DNA from: Echria macrotheca
Lineage: Eukaryota > Ascomycota > Sordariomycetes > Sordariales > Schizotheciaceae
Direction of reading: 5' to 3'
NCBI GenBank assembly: GCA_030411725.1
Contig: MU839829.1
Span: forward strand, 1,364,001-1,428,000
DNA: 64,000 bases
In this document: one piece after another, positions 36,861 to 48,113 of the stretch
How positions within the stretch are numbered: position 1 is the stretch's first letter
How the letters are laid out: each line of letters begins with the position of its first letter
Program-made: the position numbers and the translations under genes
The notes under the pieces: model-generated
The model's input: only the letters and a program-made list of their open reading frames with translations
Databases searched by the model: none
Told to the model about the DNA's origin: nothing

Positions 36861-38780
36861 ATGACGAGCGCAATGACGAAACTACCTTCTGATTCCTTTT
36901 GGCCTGCCGGAGCTGGAGAAAACGAAGTGCGGCTCCCGTTTCCCAATCTTCCCAGCGACTCGAACTCGTCGGTCATCTCGCCTCTGACCCTTCCTCGCGG
37001 CACCTATGGATATTTCGACCAGGTTCCGAACAAAACCGCGCAAATATCCTCGACCTCAATCCGCCAAAGCAGCGTGTATTCGCCGCCATCCTCGGGCGTC
37101 CGTGGCCCGCCTCTGCGACAGTTTCTCTCCCCTCATTTTGGCCCGACTGCACGAAATGGAGTACCGCAACATCGATCAAGCAGCCTTCCGCCAACACATC
37201 GAGATCCCGTTGCGGATTCTAACCGGCCTAGGACAAACACGGCAACGACAGCCCGGTCCATCGCTCACCTGGGGTTGACCCAAGTCCAGATGACAAATGG
37301 GGCGCCCTCCAGTGCGCCGGGTATCTTTTCGAACGGCGCGCCCCCAATGGGCCATCTGCGAACCATGGCGGTCGAGTCGCCCGGTGCTCAATCGAACGAC
37401 CAGGCGATCCGGCGCTTGGTGCAACAGAACGGCCGCATTAGGGAAGCCTGGGAGGCTGAGCGAAAATACCTCGAGGCAAACCGGGAACGGGCAGAGGAGG
37501 TCTATAAAGAGGAGCGCGCGCTCATGGAGGAAGAGCGAGCCGAATGGGAAGCCGAGAGGGCGGTGCTGCTAACGGAGATCGAACGCCTGCAGCAACAGAT
37601 ATCGACTCTTGGGGGCAGGGTTGGGCGACCCAGGGATGGCGGCAATGCAGCGAAGTCCTCCAAGACCGCGCTTCACTCGACGCAGTCGCTGCGAGGCGGC
37701 GGTGGCTGGGACACATCACCCGAAAGCCTCCGGAGTTCAACCTCGTCACAGGGCAATGGGCCGAGAAACGGCGAGGCCATGAGAAATACCGTCACTCTGT
37801 CTCATGCCCAAACTGACGGTCTCGCCAATCGGGGACTCGTCAGCACTGAGGGGTCGGTCTTCCACGCGGCTTCTTCCACCGGCCTTCCTGCGGTGCCCGA
37901 AGACGAATCCGGGCCCGTGCCAGTCGTTGACGTGCAGGAGATCCACCCAGAGCTGGAAGGAATTCCAATCAAGGCCAACACCATTCAAAAGCCTACGTTT
38001 ACCTTTACCGGCAGTCCCACGGAGCGAGCATCAGGGTCGTCCAGCAGAACTTCATCTCCGCCCTCTAGCTCTAACCGACCCAAGATCAGCTCACAAGGTT
38101 CCAACGAGCAGACACTGCAAGTCTTGGCCGCCGAGGAATCGGCCCGGCTTACCATGCATGCCGGCCACACTCCGAGCCACTCGCTTTCGCTGATTCCCAC
38201 TGTCTCCTCGTCTGGTGCGCATACCGCCAGTAGCAGTGGCGAGAGCACCCCGACCATGTCGCAGGCCGACGGCGCCGTGAACCAGGAGACCATCATTCTG
38301 ACGACACAGAAAATCCGTGTTCGCGGCGCCGAGTCTCTGATCGCCCCGGCCTATCCCGACCCTCTTGCCGAGTACCACCACGATCCCGAGCCCGTGCACG
38401 AAGCGGCAGACGACCGAGAGCTCAAGGGACCTCTGATGGTCAGGAACATGCCCGCGCACGACGAGATCTTTTTCCGGCGCCTGTCGGACAAGCTCGAGGA
38501 GGTCATCAAGGACGACCAGGCTGCGCTGCCTGCTGTGCTGAAAGATTTGGCTGAAGAGGCCGAGCCGACAGAGCAGGCGAAGCCAGACGCACCCGCAGAG
38601 GAGGCCAAGCAAGAGAAGGCAACTGGCGAGCAGGGCGGTGTGTCAGGTGCCGTCAGTGACTCGGGCAGCACCGAGAAGTCGCAGAGCAGCCCCAAGAGCG
38701 ACGAGGAGGCGGAGCTCGACATTCCGCTGAAGATCAAGTCGAGCATGAACTTTGGTGCTCCGTTCGGCACGTTCCGGTAA
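36861..38780 (+). CDS. Conserved fungal coiled-coil protein of unknown function
   Basis: A single-exon 639-aa product with strong C/G third-position bias. The N-terminal 175 residues are Ser/Pro-rich and probably disordered. Residues about 178-250 form a highly charged coiled coil containing LVQQNGRIREAWEAERKYLE and EERALMEEERAEWEAER, which I recognise as a conserved block in uncharacterised Pezizomycotina proteins. The middle is Ser/Thr-rich. A second predicted helical part near residue 530-570 reads HDEIFFRRLSDKLEEVI. The C-terminal end (ELDIPLKIKSSMNFGAPFGT) is another motif that looks conserved. There is no signal peptide, membrane segment or catalytic motif. A scaffold or structural role is possible but is only inference. 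Confidence 0.85.
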   Translation: MTSAMTKLPSDSFWPAGAGENEVRLPFPNLPSDSNSSVISPLTLPRGTYGYFDQVPNKTAQISSTSIRQSSVYSPPSSGVRGPPLRQFLSPHFGPTARNGVPQHRSSSLPPTHRDPVADSNRPRTNTATTARSIAHLGLTQVQMTNGAPSSAPGIFSNGAPPMGHLRTMAVESPGAQSNDQAIRRLVQQNGRIREAWEAERKYLEANRERAEEVYKEERALMEEERAEWEAERAVLLTEIERLQQQISTLGGRVGRPRDGGNAAKSSKTALHSTQSLRGGGGWDTSPESLRSSTSSQGNGPRNGEAMRNTVTLSHAQTDGLANRGLVSTEGSVFHAASSTGLPAVPEDESGPVPVVDVQEIHPELEGIPIKANTIQKPTFTFTGSPTERASGSSSRTSSPPSSSNRPKISSQGSNEQTLQVLAAEESARLTMHAGHTPSHSLSLIPTVSSSGAHTASSSGESTPTMSQADGAVNQETIILTTQKIRVRGAESLIAPAYPDPLAEYHHDPEPVHEAADDRELKGPLMVRNMPAHDEIFFRRLSDKLEEVIKDDQAALPAVLKDLAEEAEPTEQAKPDAPAEEAKQEKATGEQGGVSGAVSDSGSTEKSQSSPKSDEEAELDIPLKIKSSMNFGAPFGTFR

Positions 38781-40026
38781 TAACTTTACGACACCACCTT
38801 TTTAACTTCTGCGATTACTGTACATATTTACGGTTCACCATTCGTTTTGTCAGCAACACGACGAGGAGCCACCCTCTCCAACATAGACGGACCCGGGGTA
38901 AACCAGCCCCCCAGTTATTTTCTTTTGTTTTGGGCGGATCATACCACACAAAGATGGAACATGAAATAGAGTTTTCTGCGCAGGACGGGATGGACGGTCA
39001 TCAGGGAAAACAAATACCCCCCTCGGAATAAGGCGGCGGCTAGAATTGTCGCTTTTTATTTTTATTTTTACTGTCATTCGCGTACATCACACACACATAC
39101 CGAAGAGAATGGGACAGGGAAGGAAAAGAGCACTGGGATGATGGACGGAAGTGGAAAATACGAAAGGAAAACACACTCAAAATGAAAGAGGACAACGGTA
39201 CGGTCGGGCGGTTTGTTTTCTGTTTGAAGTTATGATAGATCCCACCCCTTTCCCCTTCCCAGCACGACTTGACCTCTTCTTGACTGTCATTCAACCCCTT
39301 CCATCTATTAGACGTTGTTTATGAATATGTCACGGCACTGAATACCCCCTTGTATTTTATTATGAACACTACCCCTTTTGACACAAAAAAGGAAACAGGC
39401 AAAAGAAGATACCTGAAAGCACGAAATAGACAAATTACCAGACGGACGTCGCTATTGGTATTCCTCCATGATGTTGACAAATCAGTGAGATACACTAGTG
39501 TACACAAGCGGTCTCGGTGTTCTCTTATCAGTGTGGCTTGCGTGGATCGTCAGGGTCTCACCGACACCGCAAGTCATGGGACAGGGGTTCCAACATGGTC
39601 ACATGCCCCGAACTGAGGGGTTGTCAACCATTCTTGACTTCAACAATTAGACACAAAACCCGGGGTTAGCCGTCGGGAAGCTGCTGCTTCTTGTTGCGGT
39701 GCCACGAGCTGGACGCCCACTGATTGGTTGGTCCTCCGCAAGCTGCCCCTGTGACATCACAAGACGGACGGCTATTGGCCCCGACAGGAGCTAACGAGGT
39801 ATCTCAGGAACAAGTTAGCCCAATCCGTTGTGTTCACCTTTTGTTCTACATTGAGTTGGAGCATATTTGGCAGTTTACGGCACTCTGTCTTTTCAATTGA
39901 CTTTTTGGATTCTCTTTTGTTGGCATTGTAAACACATCAGCAACGATAGAAGCGTTCTAGCAAAGCTTGGGTACCTGCCTTCGGATCGCCGACCCCGCCA
40001 GACTTAGCTCCCTTCCGACCACCATC
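38781..40026. other. Intergenic region with CCAAT boxes upstream of ISN1
   Basis: Holds the 3' flank of the coiled-coil gene and the ISN1 promoter. Candidate CCAAT boxes occur in both orientations at about 39722-39727 (GATTGG), 39773-39778 (CTATTGG) and 39821 (CCAAT). A telomere-like GGGTTAG word lies near 39663. No additional gene is seen. Confidence 0.45.
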
Positions 40027-41627
40027 ATGACTACCCGCTACCGCGTTGAATGTAAGTTTGCTCACTCCAAGGTCAGGGCGACTGCTAATAAGAGCCGTCT
40101 AGATGCTCTCAAGACACATAGGCGGGATCAACTCATAGGTAAAGTCCCATGATGTGTCCCCGGCCAGCGCCGGATCCGAGGCTCCGACTCTCTGACAGTT
40201 GCTCACCGCCAGTCTCGAGTGAGGCCAGGAGGCCCAATTCACTCGATTAATAGAGGCTCGACTCTTTTGAACGGATTGCAAGCTAACACCGGCCAGAATG
40301 GATCAAGGGCCTCCTCGCAGTTCCGTTCGTGCTGTACTCGCAGCCCCAGGGTGTGTTCGAGGGCCAAGGCATCCACAGTTCTCCACAAACGCGGGATGAA
40401 GCCCACCGACGGTACAGCGAGATCCTCCGCGATGTCGAGATCATGGTTGATGACCACAGTGAGTTCTAACTCTTTGACCTGCAAGAAACCAAAACTCAGA
40501 CAGACATGTAGTCGCCAGCCAGAACGACCCGGAGAACCCCTTTCCTTCCAAGCTCAAGCTCCTGGTCCCCAGCGTAGGGCCTTTCTTCACCCGTCTCCCG
40601 CTCGAGGCCGCCTTCAAGTTTCAAGACCGGAAGCGATACATCTCATCCCGCCGTTTTGTGTCTCCCTCGTTCAACGATGTCCGCCTCATCCTCAATTCGG
40701 CCCAGATCATGGCCGTGACTACCTATGGTACCCTTCAGCTAGCAACATTCGATGGAGACGTCACGCTCTACGACGACGGGCAGAGCCTTGAGCCCACGAG
40801 CCCCGTAATCCCCCGGTTGATCGGTTCGTGCCCTTTATGTATTCGGTCTCCCCAAGACACTAAAACACAAGACAGACCTCCTCCGCAAAAACGTCAAAAT
40901 CGGCATCGTCACAGCAGCAGGCTACACCACCGCAGACCGCTACTACGAGCGCCTCCACGGCCTCCTCGACGCCCTAGCCAACTCGGCCGAGCTGACTCCC
41001 TCTCAAAAACAGTCCCTAATCGTCATGGGCGGCGAAGCCAACTACCTGTTCGAGTTTTCCGCGTCTTCACCACACCTCCTCGCCCCCGTCCCGCGCGCCC
41101 GCTGGCTAACCCCCGAAATGGCCGCCTGGGACGAGCACGACATAGCCCAGCTCCTCGACGTAGCCGAGTCCGCCCTGCGCGACTGCATCAAAGCTCTCAA
41201 CTTACCTGCAGTCCTAATGCGCAAGGACCGCGCGGTAGGCATCGTCCCCAACCCGCCCGACACGCGCATCCCCCGCGAGAGTCTGGAAGAGACCGTGCTG
41301 GTGGTCCAGAAGATTCTCGAGCTCAGCACGGCCGGGCGCAGCCGACGGGTCCCCTTCTGCGCCTTCAACGGCGGACGGGATGTCTTCGTCGATATCGGCG
41401 ACAAGTCGTGGGGCGTGACGGTCTGTCAGCGCTGGTTCGCCGGGAACGACGGCGACAATATGATTCGCGGCGAGAATACGCTGCACGTCGGCGACCAGTT
41501 CCTCAGCGCGGGCGCGAATGATTTCCGCGCGCGCAGTGTGGGCACGACGGCTTGGATCGCGAGTCCCGCTGAGACGGTTGAGTTGCTGGACGAGCTGGCT
41601 GAGTTGATGGGGAAGAAGATGTCTTAG
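40027..41627 (+). CDS. ISN1: IMP-specific 5'-nucleotidase
   Basis: Hydrolyses IMP to inosine and phosphate in purine salvage. Exons: 40027-40051, 40103-40138, 40297-40458, 40512-40823 and 40876-41627, giving 428 aa (yeast Isn1 is about 450). The N terminus reads MTTRYRVEYALKTHRRDQLI, then EWIKGLLAVPFVLYSQPQG, the family's hallmark. The HAD-like catalytic signature FDGDVTLYDDG lies near residue 153, with the nucleophile and general-acid aspartates present. Downstream blocks RRFVSPSFNDVR, GIVTAAGYTTADRYYERL, CAFNGGRDVFVDIGDKSWGV and DQFLSAGANDFRARS also fit Isn1. Exon 2 is only 36 nt. Intron 2 (158 nt) has GCTAAC near its end. Intron 4 has a weak GTTCGT donor, but the frame and conserved LIDLLRKNVKIGIVTAAGYT junction support it. 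Confidence 0.93.
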
Positions 41628-42094
41628 CCTTTTTCTTCTTCTGAAGGGTAAAGATCTAAAGGATTTCTGGATAATGATGGAAGTGGGCATATCAGGTGTG
41701 TCGGCGTTGAGGGGGAGTTTTCTCGTATTCTAAACAGATCATTCTGAGTAGCATCAGGTAGTGAGTTACCTTTCCACCAAGAACAGAAAATTGGATATTC
41801 ATGGACTTGGAGTGCTGGTCCAATGGGTGAGCTCCTATCTCACTACGAATGGCGCTCTCCTCACATACCCACACGTCAGCCCTGGTCACATTCAACGATG
41901 CCGGACGAGATTCACATGTACGGCAAGATGGTCATATTCAGCACATATGTGCCATTCCCTGATGCATTGCACCCCCAACTACAAACGCCGTGATAGCATG
42001 CCTGTAGAGGTCAAATGAAACCGCCGAAGACCAGATTTTCGTATCCCATGCCGTACACTCCGTGACCCATCCCAAGATCAAATGCGCTGAATAT
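41628..42094. other. Convergent intergenic spacer between ISN1 and RPS9
   Basis: The two genes face each other here, so this stretch contains the 3' ends of both transcripts. No further gene is seen. Confidence 0.5.
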
Positions 42095-42871
42095 CTACTC
42101 CTCGTCCTCCTCCTCAGCATCATCACCCTTCTCGGCAGCCTTGGCCTTCTTTCTCCGGACGCGGCCGGGGCGGCCACCGCCAAAGGGCGACGTCAGAGCG
42201 AAGTCAATGTGCTTCTGCGAGTCGAGACGGACGATGAACGAGGGCACGTTGACGATCTGCTTGCCGACGCGGATGTGACGCTGGCGGATGAGAACGCGAG
42301 CGTGGTGGATCGACTTGGCGAGGCCGAGCTTGTAGACACAGGTCTGGAGGCGGCGCTCCAAGAAATCCTCAGCCTTCAGGGCCAGGACGTAATCGAGCTT
42401 CATGCGGGACTCGTCGAGCACACCGACGCGGACGAGACGGCGAATGAGGGCATTGCCTTCGAAGAGACGCTTGGGGTCCTTCTCGTCGAGAGTGAGAAGC
42501 TCACTGCCAGAGAATTAGCAGAGATTGCTCAAATATCAGGACAAATACATACCGAGCGGCACGACGGATCTTGGAGAGAGTGAGGAGCACACGCCAGACC
42601 TCACGCTTGTTGCGGAGACCGTACTCGCCAACCAGCTTAAGTTCAGAGTCCCTGGAAATCCGGAGTCAGTCCATGATCACAATCGACGTAAGCAGAGGCA
42701 AGCTCATGCTCAGTGGCCGGTGATGCTGGCGTGCCGCAAGACGATTTGCATCGCTGCTTGCTGGGCAGAGGCCGTTGGGGAGGAAAGTCGAAAAAGTCAA
42801 ACGCACAATCGAGCGGCCTCGAAGGGACGACGAGGGACCTTGGCGGTCTTGGAGTACGAGCGAGGCGCCAT
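42095..42871 (-). CDS. RPS9: 40S ribosomal protein S9 (uS4)
   Basis: Small-subunit ribosomal protein that binds 18S rRNA and contributes to decoding accuracy. Minus-strand exons: 42807-42871, 42553-42651 and 42095-42503, giving 190 aa, the normal length. The N terminus is MAPRSYSKTAKVPRRPFEAARLD. The middle contains EYGLRNKREVWRVLLTLSKI and the S4 RNA-binding domain spans RRLQTCVYKLGLAKSIHHARVLIRQRHIRVG. The conserved end block is HIDFALTSPFGGGRPGRV, followed by a Lys-rich then acidic tail. Intron 1 (155 nt, GTGCGT donor) falls after codon 21 and intron 2 (49 nt, GTATGT donor) after the RRAAR block. Both keep frame exactly. It is transcribed divergently from the eL21 gene with 301 bp between the start codons. 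Confidence 0.97.
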
Positions 42872-43172
42872 CTTGGGTTGTTGAGGCGATTCTGAATTTC
42901 GGTCGTCGGGAGGTTCAGATTTTCTCAAGGTGCTCTCCTTGGAGTAGGAAAATTGAGGGCACGCAGAGGGTGTGTGGTGGTCCGTGCACACTGTCCCGCA
43001 CAATAACTTGCCCTAACCTTTTGGTGGGGCAGCTCCTGCTTAGTCACCCACACGCCAATCTGGCACCCCCAAGTTTTGCGTCCACACAAATTCCTAATTG
43101 TGGGAAGCCCGAAGCACTCAACGACGACCTCACTTTCTCGATCCACGACGCCAAACCTCGCAATCAGGCAAG
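42872..43172. promoter_or_regulatory. Shared divergent promoter of RPS9 and RPL21
   Basis: Only 301 bp separate the two start codons, so both ribosomal protein genes must use this region. It contains CCCTAACC at 43011-43018, a telomere-repeat-like word. In some yeasts such words in ribosomal protein promoters bind Tbf1, so a similar factor is a reasonable inference here. Head-to-head ribosomal protein genes are a simple way to keep their expression equal. Confidence 0.7.
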
Positions 43173-43851
43173 ATGGGTCACCCCGCAGGTCTTCGTGCTG
43201 GCACCAGATACGCCTTCTCCCGGAATTTCCGGGAGAAGGGTATGATCCGCCTCTCGACCTACCTCAAGCAGTACAAGTACGTGACAGGGTTCCGGGTGGT
43301 CGCGACTTTGCCTTTGTTGCTAATAGGATCCTAGGGTCGGTGATATCGTCGACATCAAGGTCAACGGTGCCGTTCAGAAGGGGTAAGCGAAACCCGAATA
43401 TTCCCACCGTTCCCCGAGACCCAGACTTTCGACCGCGAACCGCACGAGCATATGCAACAAGCGCGCAGGGACAGAGGATGGTTACGAAGGGAGATGATGC
43501 TAACTGGAGATGAACAGTATGGCCCACAAGGTCTACCACGGAAAGACGGGCGTCATCTACAACGTCACCAAGTCGGCCGTCGGCATCATCATCTACAAGA
43601 AGGTGAAGCACCGGTACCTCGAGAAGCGCATCAACGTCCGTATCGAGCACATCCAGCCCTCGCGGTCACGAGAGGCCTTCCTCCGCCGTGTCAAGGAGAA
43701 CGCCGAGAAGAAGAAGCAGGCCAAGGCCGAGGGCAAGCCCGTCCAGCTCAAGAGACAACCGGCCATGCCCAGGGAAGCGCGAACAGTTTCGGTCAGCGGC
43801 GACTTCAAGCCCAAGACGGTCGCGCCTGTCGCCTACGAGACCACGATTTAA
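43173..43851 (+). CDS. RPL21: 60S ribosomal protein L21 (eL21)
   Basis: Large-subunit ribosomal protein. Exons: 43173-43276, 43335-43382 and 43518-43851, giving 161 aa, as usual for eL21. The sequence starts MGHPAGLRAGTRYAFSRNFR and continues GMIRLSTYLKQYKVGDIVDI, VNGAVQKGMAHKVYHGKTG, VYNVTKSAVGIIIYKKV-like and YLEKRINVRIEHIQPSRSRE, ending PVAYETTI. Intron 1 (58 nt) follows the LKQYK block with a GTACGT donor. Intron 2 (135 nt) lies in the QKG-M junction, with a GCTAAC branch close to its end. The first exon contains a 13-bp perfect inverted repeat at 43213-43239. Transcribed divergently from RPS9. Confidence 0.97.
43213..43239 (+). repeat. Near-perfect palindrome in RPL21 exon 1
   Basis: Arms of 13 nt (43213-43225 and 43227-43239) are exact reverse complements around a single T. 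In RNA this would form an 11-bp G/C-rich stem with a five-base AAUUU loop, starting 40 nt after the start codon. It encodes part of the conserved RYAFSRNFREKG segment. Confidence 0.9.
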
Positions 43852-45159
43852 GGGGACAATCGGTGTTCGGGGTGGTGGTAGAGCTGGGTTGCTTGATTTC
43901 TCTTTACATGGGGGTTTATCGCGTTCGGGACGGAAAGATCTCCAGCATGGCTTTGGTCTGGGATGCGGCAGTGCTCATAGGGAGAACAAAAATACCAATG
44001 CATGACCAAGATAATGTCCGTCACTAGAGTGGTCTCTGGGAGAATAGGCGGGCGACGAATTGGCAGCTCTGCTGATGACACTGCGTATGGTTCAAGATGC
44101 TTGTGACATGGTATGACTTGAGATAATTCTCGGAAGCCATCGGTCCTGGAACTTGATTATTTCACCTTGGCTCAAGAAGTCGGAACTCATCGACCGCATG
44201 AGACGTGACTATTCAGCAAAGAAGTTACCCTCCTCTGACTATGTCAGGGATGATAACCACGGAAGATGTCTCTCGGGTAGAGAACACTGTAAGTGTCATC
44301 ACTGTTGTTTATTCACATGGATAGGCCGAATGCTGGAGGATACATTACTCCTAACAAGGCAGCAAAGAGGTCACCAATGTCATGTCGTCGCCTGTTCTTG
44401 CTGCATGTCACTCGTCACTTCGAGATCACTTCTCGAGACTCTTGTGATGATGTGGTGGGCTCGTGGGAAGCATGAATTATGGTAAGCCGCTCTAGGGGTG
44501 AATAAGAATAGCACTGTGAAAGCTGCATCATCTCCACCGTAAGAGTTCCCGAACAACTTCCGATCTTGGTGCCACCTCCCACCGCTGGTATAACAAGACT
44601 GGAAAGTGCCGCGGAGTAGTGAACATGCATCTCCTGCGGCGGTCTTTGTCGACTCAGAGATATACTCCAAGCTAGCGTTTGACGGGTGGGTAGGGTAGTC
44701 CATGCATGTTATCGGAATCGAATCGTTAGGGCTCTTCTGGAGCACTGAGAGCCTTGGTCATTAATTCTTCCTCAAAATGGAGGCTTAAAAACATCGACAC
44801 AACGATTAAGCAGGACGATATCACGAGAAAGATGAATCGCCACACAGTGGCTTGAGGCGGTGGTAACTGTAGAGTGCATACAGTGAGTGTAAGTTGCTCG
44901 CATTCGGCGGCGGAACTGGCCCCGCAATCTGGCGGCAATTGCCCCAGGTTCCGCAGTAGCGCGACACCGCCGTATGACCTCATCCCTGAAACGGCGGGCC
45001 ACGTCGAACAATCGCACATCTCGGGAAGATTCCCACCGGATCCCCGGCCTTTGCTTTCCGCGTCGCCGACCGACTCGATGCCACTGCATACATTTCCCCG
45101 TCTGAGCAGGTAGCAGACGGGCACCTTGTCCCCTGCTACCATCACTCGCAGCCGCAACC
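43852..45159. other. Intergenic region between RPL21 and the SMP-domain gene
   Basis: Contains the RPL21 3' flank and the promoter of the next gene. No gene, repeat or RNA could be supported. Confidence 0.45.
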
Positions 45160-48113
45160 ATGGGCTGGACTTTGTTCTTGTTTGCCTATTTCCTCGGCGG
45201 CATCACCCTCCTCCCGCTGCTGCTCATCGCCGTCCTCGCCCACGCCCATCTCACCTTTCCGTATCGCGACGATGGCCCGCCGAGTTCCGCGTCGACCGCC
45301 GACGATATCGTCCAGCCTGGCGACGACCTCGATGCCCTCGCGGCAGCGCAGAAGGAGGATGCCAAGACCAGGGTCGCTCACCATGAACCCGATGTAGCCG
45401 CTGGCTACTTCGCCGTGTGCCGCGAGTACACACCCATGGGAATTAATGCAAAGCCAATTGAGCGCACGACACCCGTCGGCTCGGCCACCGTTGCCTCTCC
45501 CAGTCCGAGCGTGTATCAGACTATGTATCGGAGCATCTTTGACCGGAAGCAAACGGCGAGCCCAATAGACAACCACGGCAATGGGAGCCAACGCCCAAGG
45601 AAGGCCGGAAACGTCTTTTACGTGGTTCTGAGGTATGCGGTGTGTTCTCAACCACCTGGGAGCTCTCGATGCTAACTACGGTGAGACATGGGCATTTGAT
45701 GCTCTTCGACGACGACGAGCAGCTCGAGGTGAGGCATGTGGTCTCACTGGCACATCATGATATCAGCATATACTCGGGCGAGGATACGATACCGGAGGGC
45801 GAGCTATACATCAAGCGGAACGCAATATGCCTCTCGAGAAAGACGGACGGAGCGAAGCATGGCCCCGATACCCAGATATCGAAACCGTTTTACCTCTTCT
45901 CCGAAAACTGTTCGGCAAAGGAGGACTTTTACTTTGCGCTCCTGAGGAACCAGGAGCACAGTTACGCTGCGGACAAGAAATCCCCCACACCCATCCTCTT
46001 CGATGTTAAGAATATTATCTCGTTGGTGCAGAAACTCCATTCATCCGAGGAGCATATGCAGACGAGGTGGCTCAACGCTATGATCGGACGGATATTTCTG
46101 GGGATTCATCAGACCAAGGACATGGAAAACTTCATCCGGGAGAAGCTCACCAAGAAGATATCCCGGGTCAAACGGCCAGCTTTCCTTTCCCATATTGCCA
46201 TCAAGCAGATCCACACTGGAAACGCAGCGCCGTATATCACCAATCCGCGTTTGAAGGATTTAACAGTGGAAGGAGAATGTGGCATGGAGGCTGACGTTCG
46301 ATACACCGGCAACTTCCGCCTGGAGGTCGCAGCCACGGCAAGAATCGACTTGGGTTCCCGCTTCAAGGTCCGAGAGGTTAACCTTGTGCTGGCAGTTGTG
46401 GTTAGAAAGTTGGAGGGGCATATACTTTTCCGCATCAAGCCGCCACCAAGTAACCGGCTGTGGTTCTCTTTCCAGCATGCCCCGAAGATGGAGATGACCA
46501 TCGAGCCTATCGTCAGCTCGCGCCAGATCACATACACGGTCATTTTACGGCAAATCGAAAGTAGGATCAAAGAAGTGATCGCCGAAACTCTGGTTCTGCC
46601 GTTTTGGGACGACGTACCATTCTTCAATACCGAGCACAAGAAGTGGAGAGGCGGCATCTTCCAAGACGACACCGTGGTGTCGTCGTTAGACCTGGAGACC
46701 ATCATGGCACAGGAAGGCGAAACAGACGAAGTAGATCGTCTAGAGGACCATTCCTTGATCGTGGAGAACGAGTTACCACCGATGGAAAAGAGTCAGACCG
46801 TTCCTGTGCTCGACAATAAGCCATCAACCGGCCTTTTTGGGAGACGGTTGTCTAACAAGAGCAAAACGGATCTGACCGCATCTCCATCGGCTTCTTCCAC
46901 GAGTGTCGACACGAAGAGTGAGAAGCCGGAGGTTGAACTGAAGACTGAGTCAGGGACGCCGCGATCGGCGCCCTCCGCCTCCTTCGTCCAGCCGCCAGCC
47001 CCGATTGTGAGGGCGGATTCTATCAATGCCGATATATTCAAGCCGTCATCCTCTCCGCCGAATGAAAGCCCAGCGACCTCGGCAATCGCGACACTATCAG
47101 CCAAGTCTCTCTCTACAACAAATGCACAGTCGCCAGCTACGTCTCCCTTCAAACCATACATCACATCAAAATCTAGCTACTCCTCCAGCTCCTCTCAGGA
47201 AGCCTTGGACGCGGCGAAGGATCTAGATACCACCCCTCAAGCTCGCAGAAACACAGCATCATCGACCGGTAGCCACGATGGCGTGGATCCCAAGTCCCCG
47301 TCGCTGGCTTCGACAAAGGGCTCCATCAAGAGTCAGACGGGTTCTATCACCAGGGGGCTTTTTGGCCGCCGCGACACACCGCCAATACCCGGCTCGCCAG
47401 CTGGCAGTGAGAACCAGAAGCGTACTACCCTGGCCGCTGTTTCGAACGCTGCGGCGTCCGCAAGGCAATGGGGCCTCAGTGCCTTGCAGCGCCATGCAAA
47501 TAAAGGGGCGTTGGCTAAAGATGGACAACCGAAAGAGAGCGAATCTACGCTGGATCTGAACCAGCCCATGGGACGTGGTCAACCCCTTCCACCACCAGGA
47601 ACGCCGCTGCCGATGCCCAGCAAGAATGGCAAGACTGCCCCGATCTCGGTCCCGAAGCGCAAACCAGTCGCTCCTCCTGAGCTACAGCATCATGGCGAGG
47701 TAGAGCATCCGCCGGAGCGGCGTCGACCTATGCCACCGCCTCCCCTACCTTCGAGGCGCCACATACAGAATGAACAGCCAGCAGAAGACAACATGCTTGT
47801 GGTAGCAGCGCCTGCAGACTCTGAGCCAACAACACCATTGAGTGGATCACATAGCTCATCATATATTCCGCCATTTGTCGAAGACGCCGACGAGACTTTG
47901 GTCAAGCCGAGTGGGTCCACGAGTAAGCCGTCTTCGATTACTGAAGCACCGGCTCTTCCTCCAAGGCGGGAGAGCAAAACGACGCCGACGGAAGAAACAG
48001 CGGCCAACGATGATGACGATTATTCAGCCTGGATGGACGACACCGGCATAGAGGAATCTGAGACCAACAACTCGTCCGAGCAAGCAAAGGAAGCGGAACA
48101 GGTCAAGGGTTGA
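45160..48113 (+). CDS. NVJ2: SMP-domain lipid-transfer protein, NVJ2/TEX2-like
   Basis: Probable lipid transporter at ER-organelle contact sites. Exons: 45160-45632 and 45686-48113, with a 53-nt intron (GTATGC donor, GCTAAC branch), giving 966 aa. An N-terminal membrane segment (LFLFAYFLGGITLLPLLLIA) anchors the protein. A PH-like domain follows at about residues 155-275 (HGHLMLFDDDEQLEVRHVVS, KPFYLFSENCSAKEDFYFAL). The tubular SMP domain covers about residues 285-475, from WLNAMIGRIFLGIHQTKDME through the conserved FKVREVNLVLAVVV block to VLPFWDDVPFF. The remaining 490 residues are Ser/Pro-rich and probably disordered, with proline-rich PPPGTPLP and PPPPLPSRR stretches that could bind SH3 domains, and an acidic C-terminal DDDDYSAWMDD. 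The membrane-PH-SMP order is what identifies it as the yeast Nvj2 and animal TEX2 type. Confidence 0.9.

Noticed and set aside
41025..41690. Minus-strand open frames opposite ISN1 exon 5
   Set aside because: Shadows caused by strong third-position C/G bias of the real gene on the plus strand.
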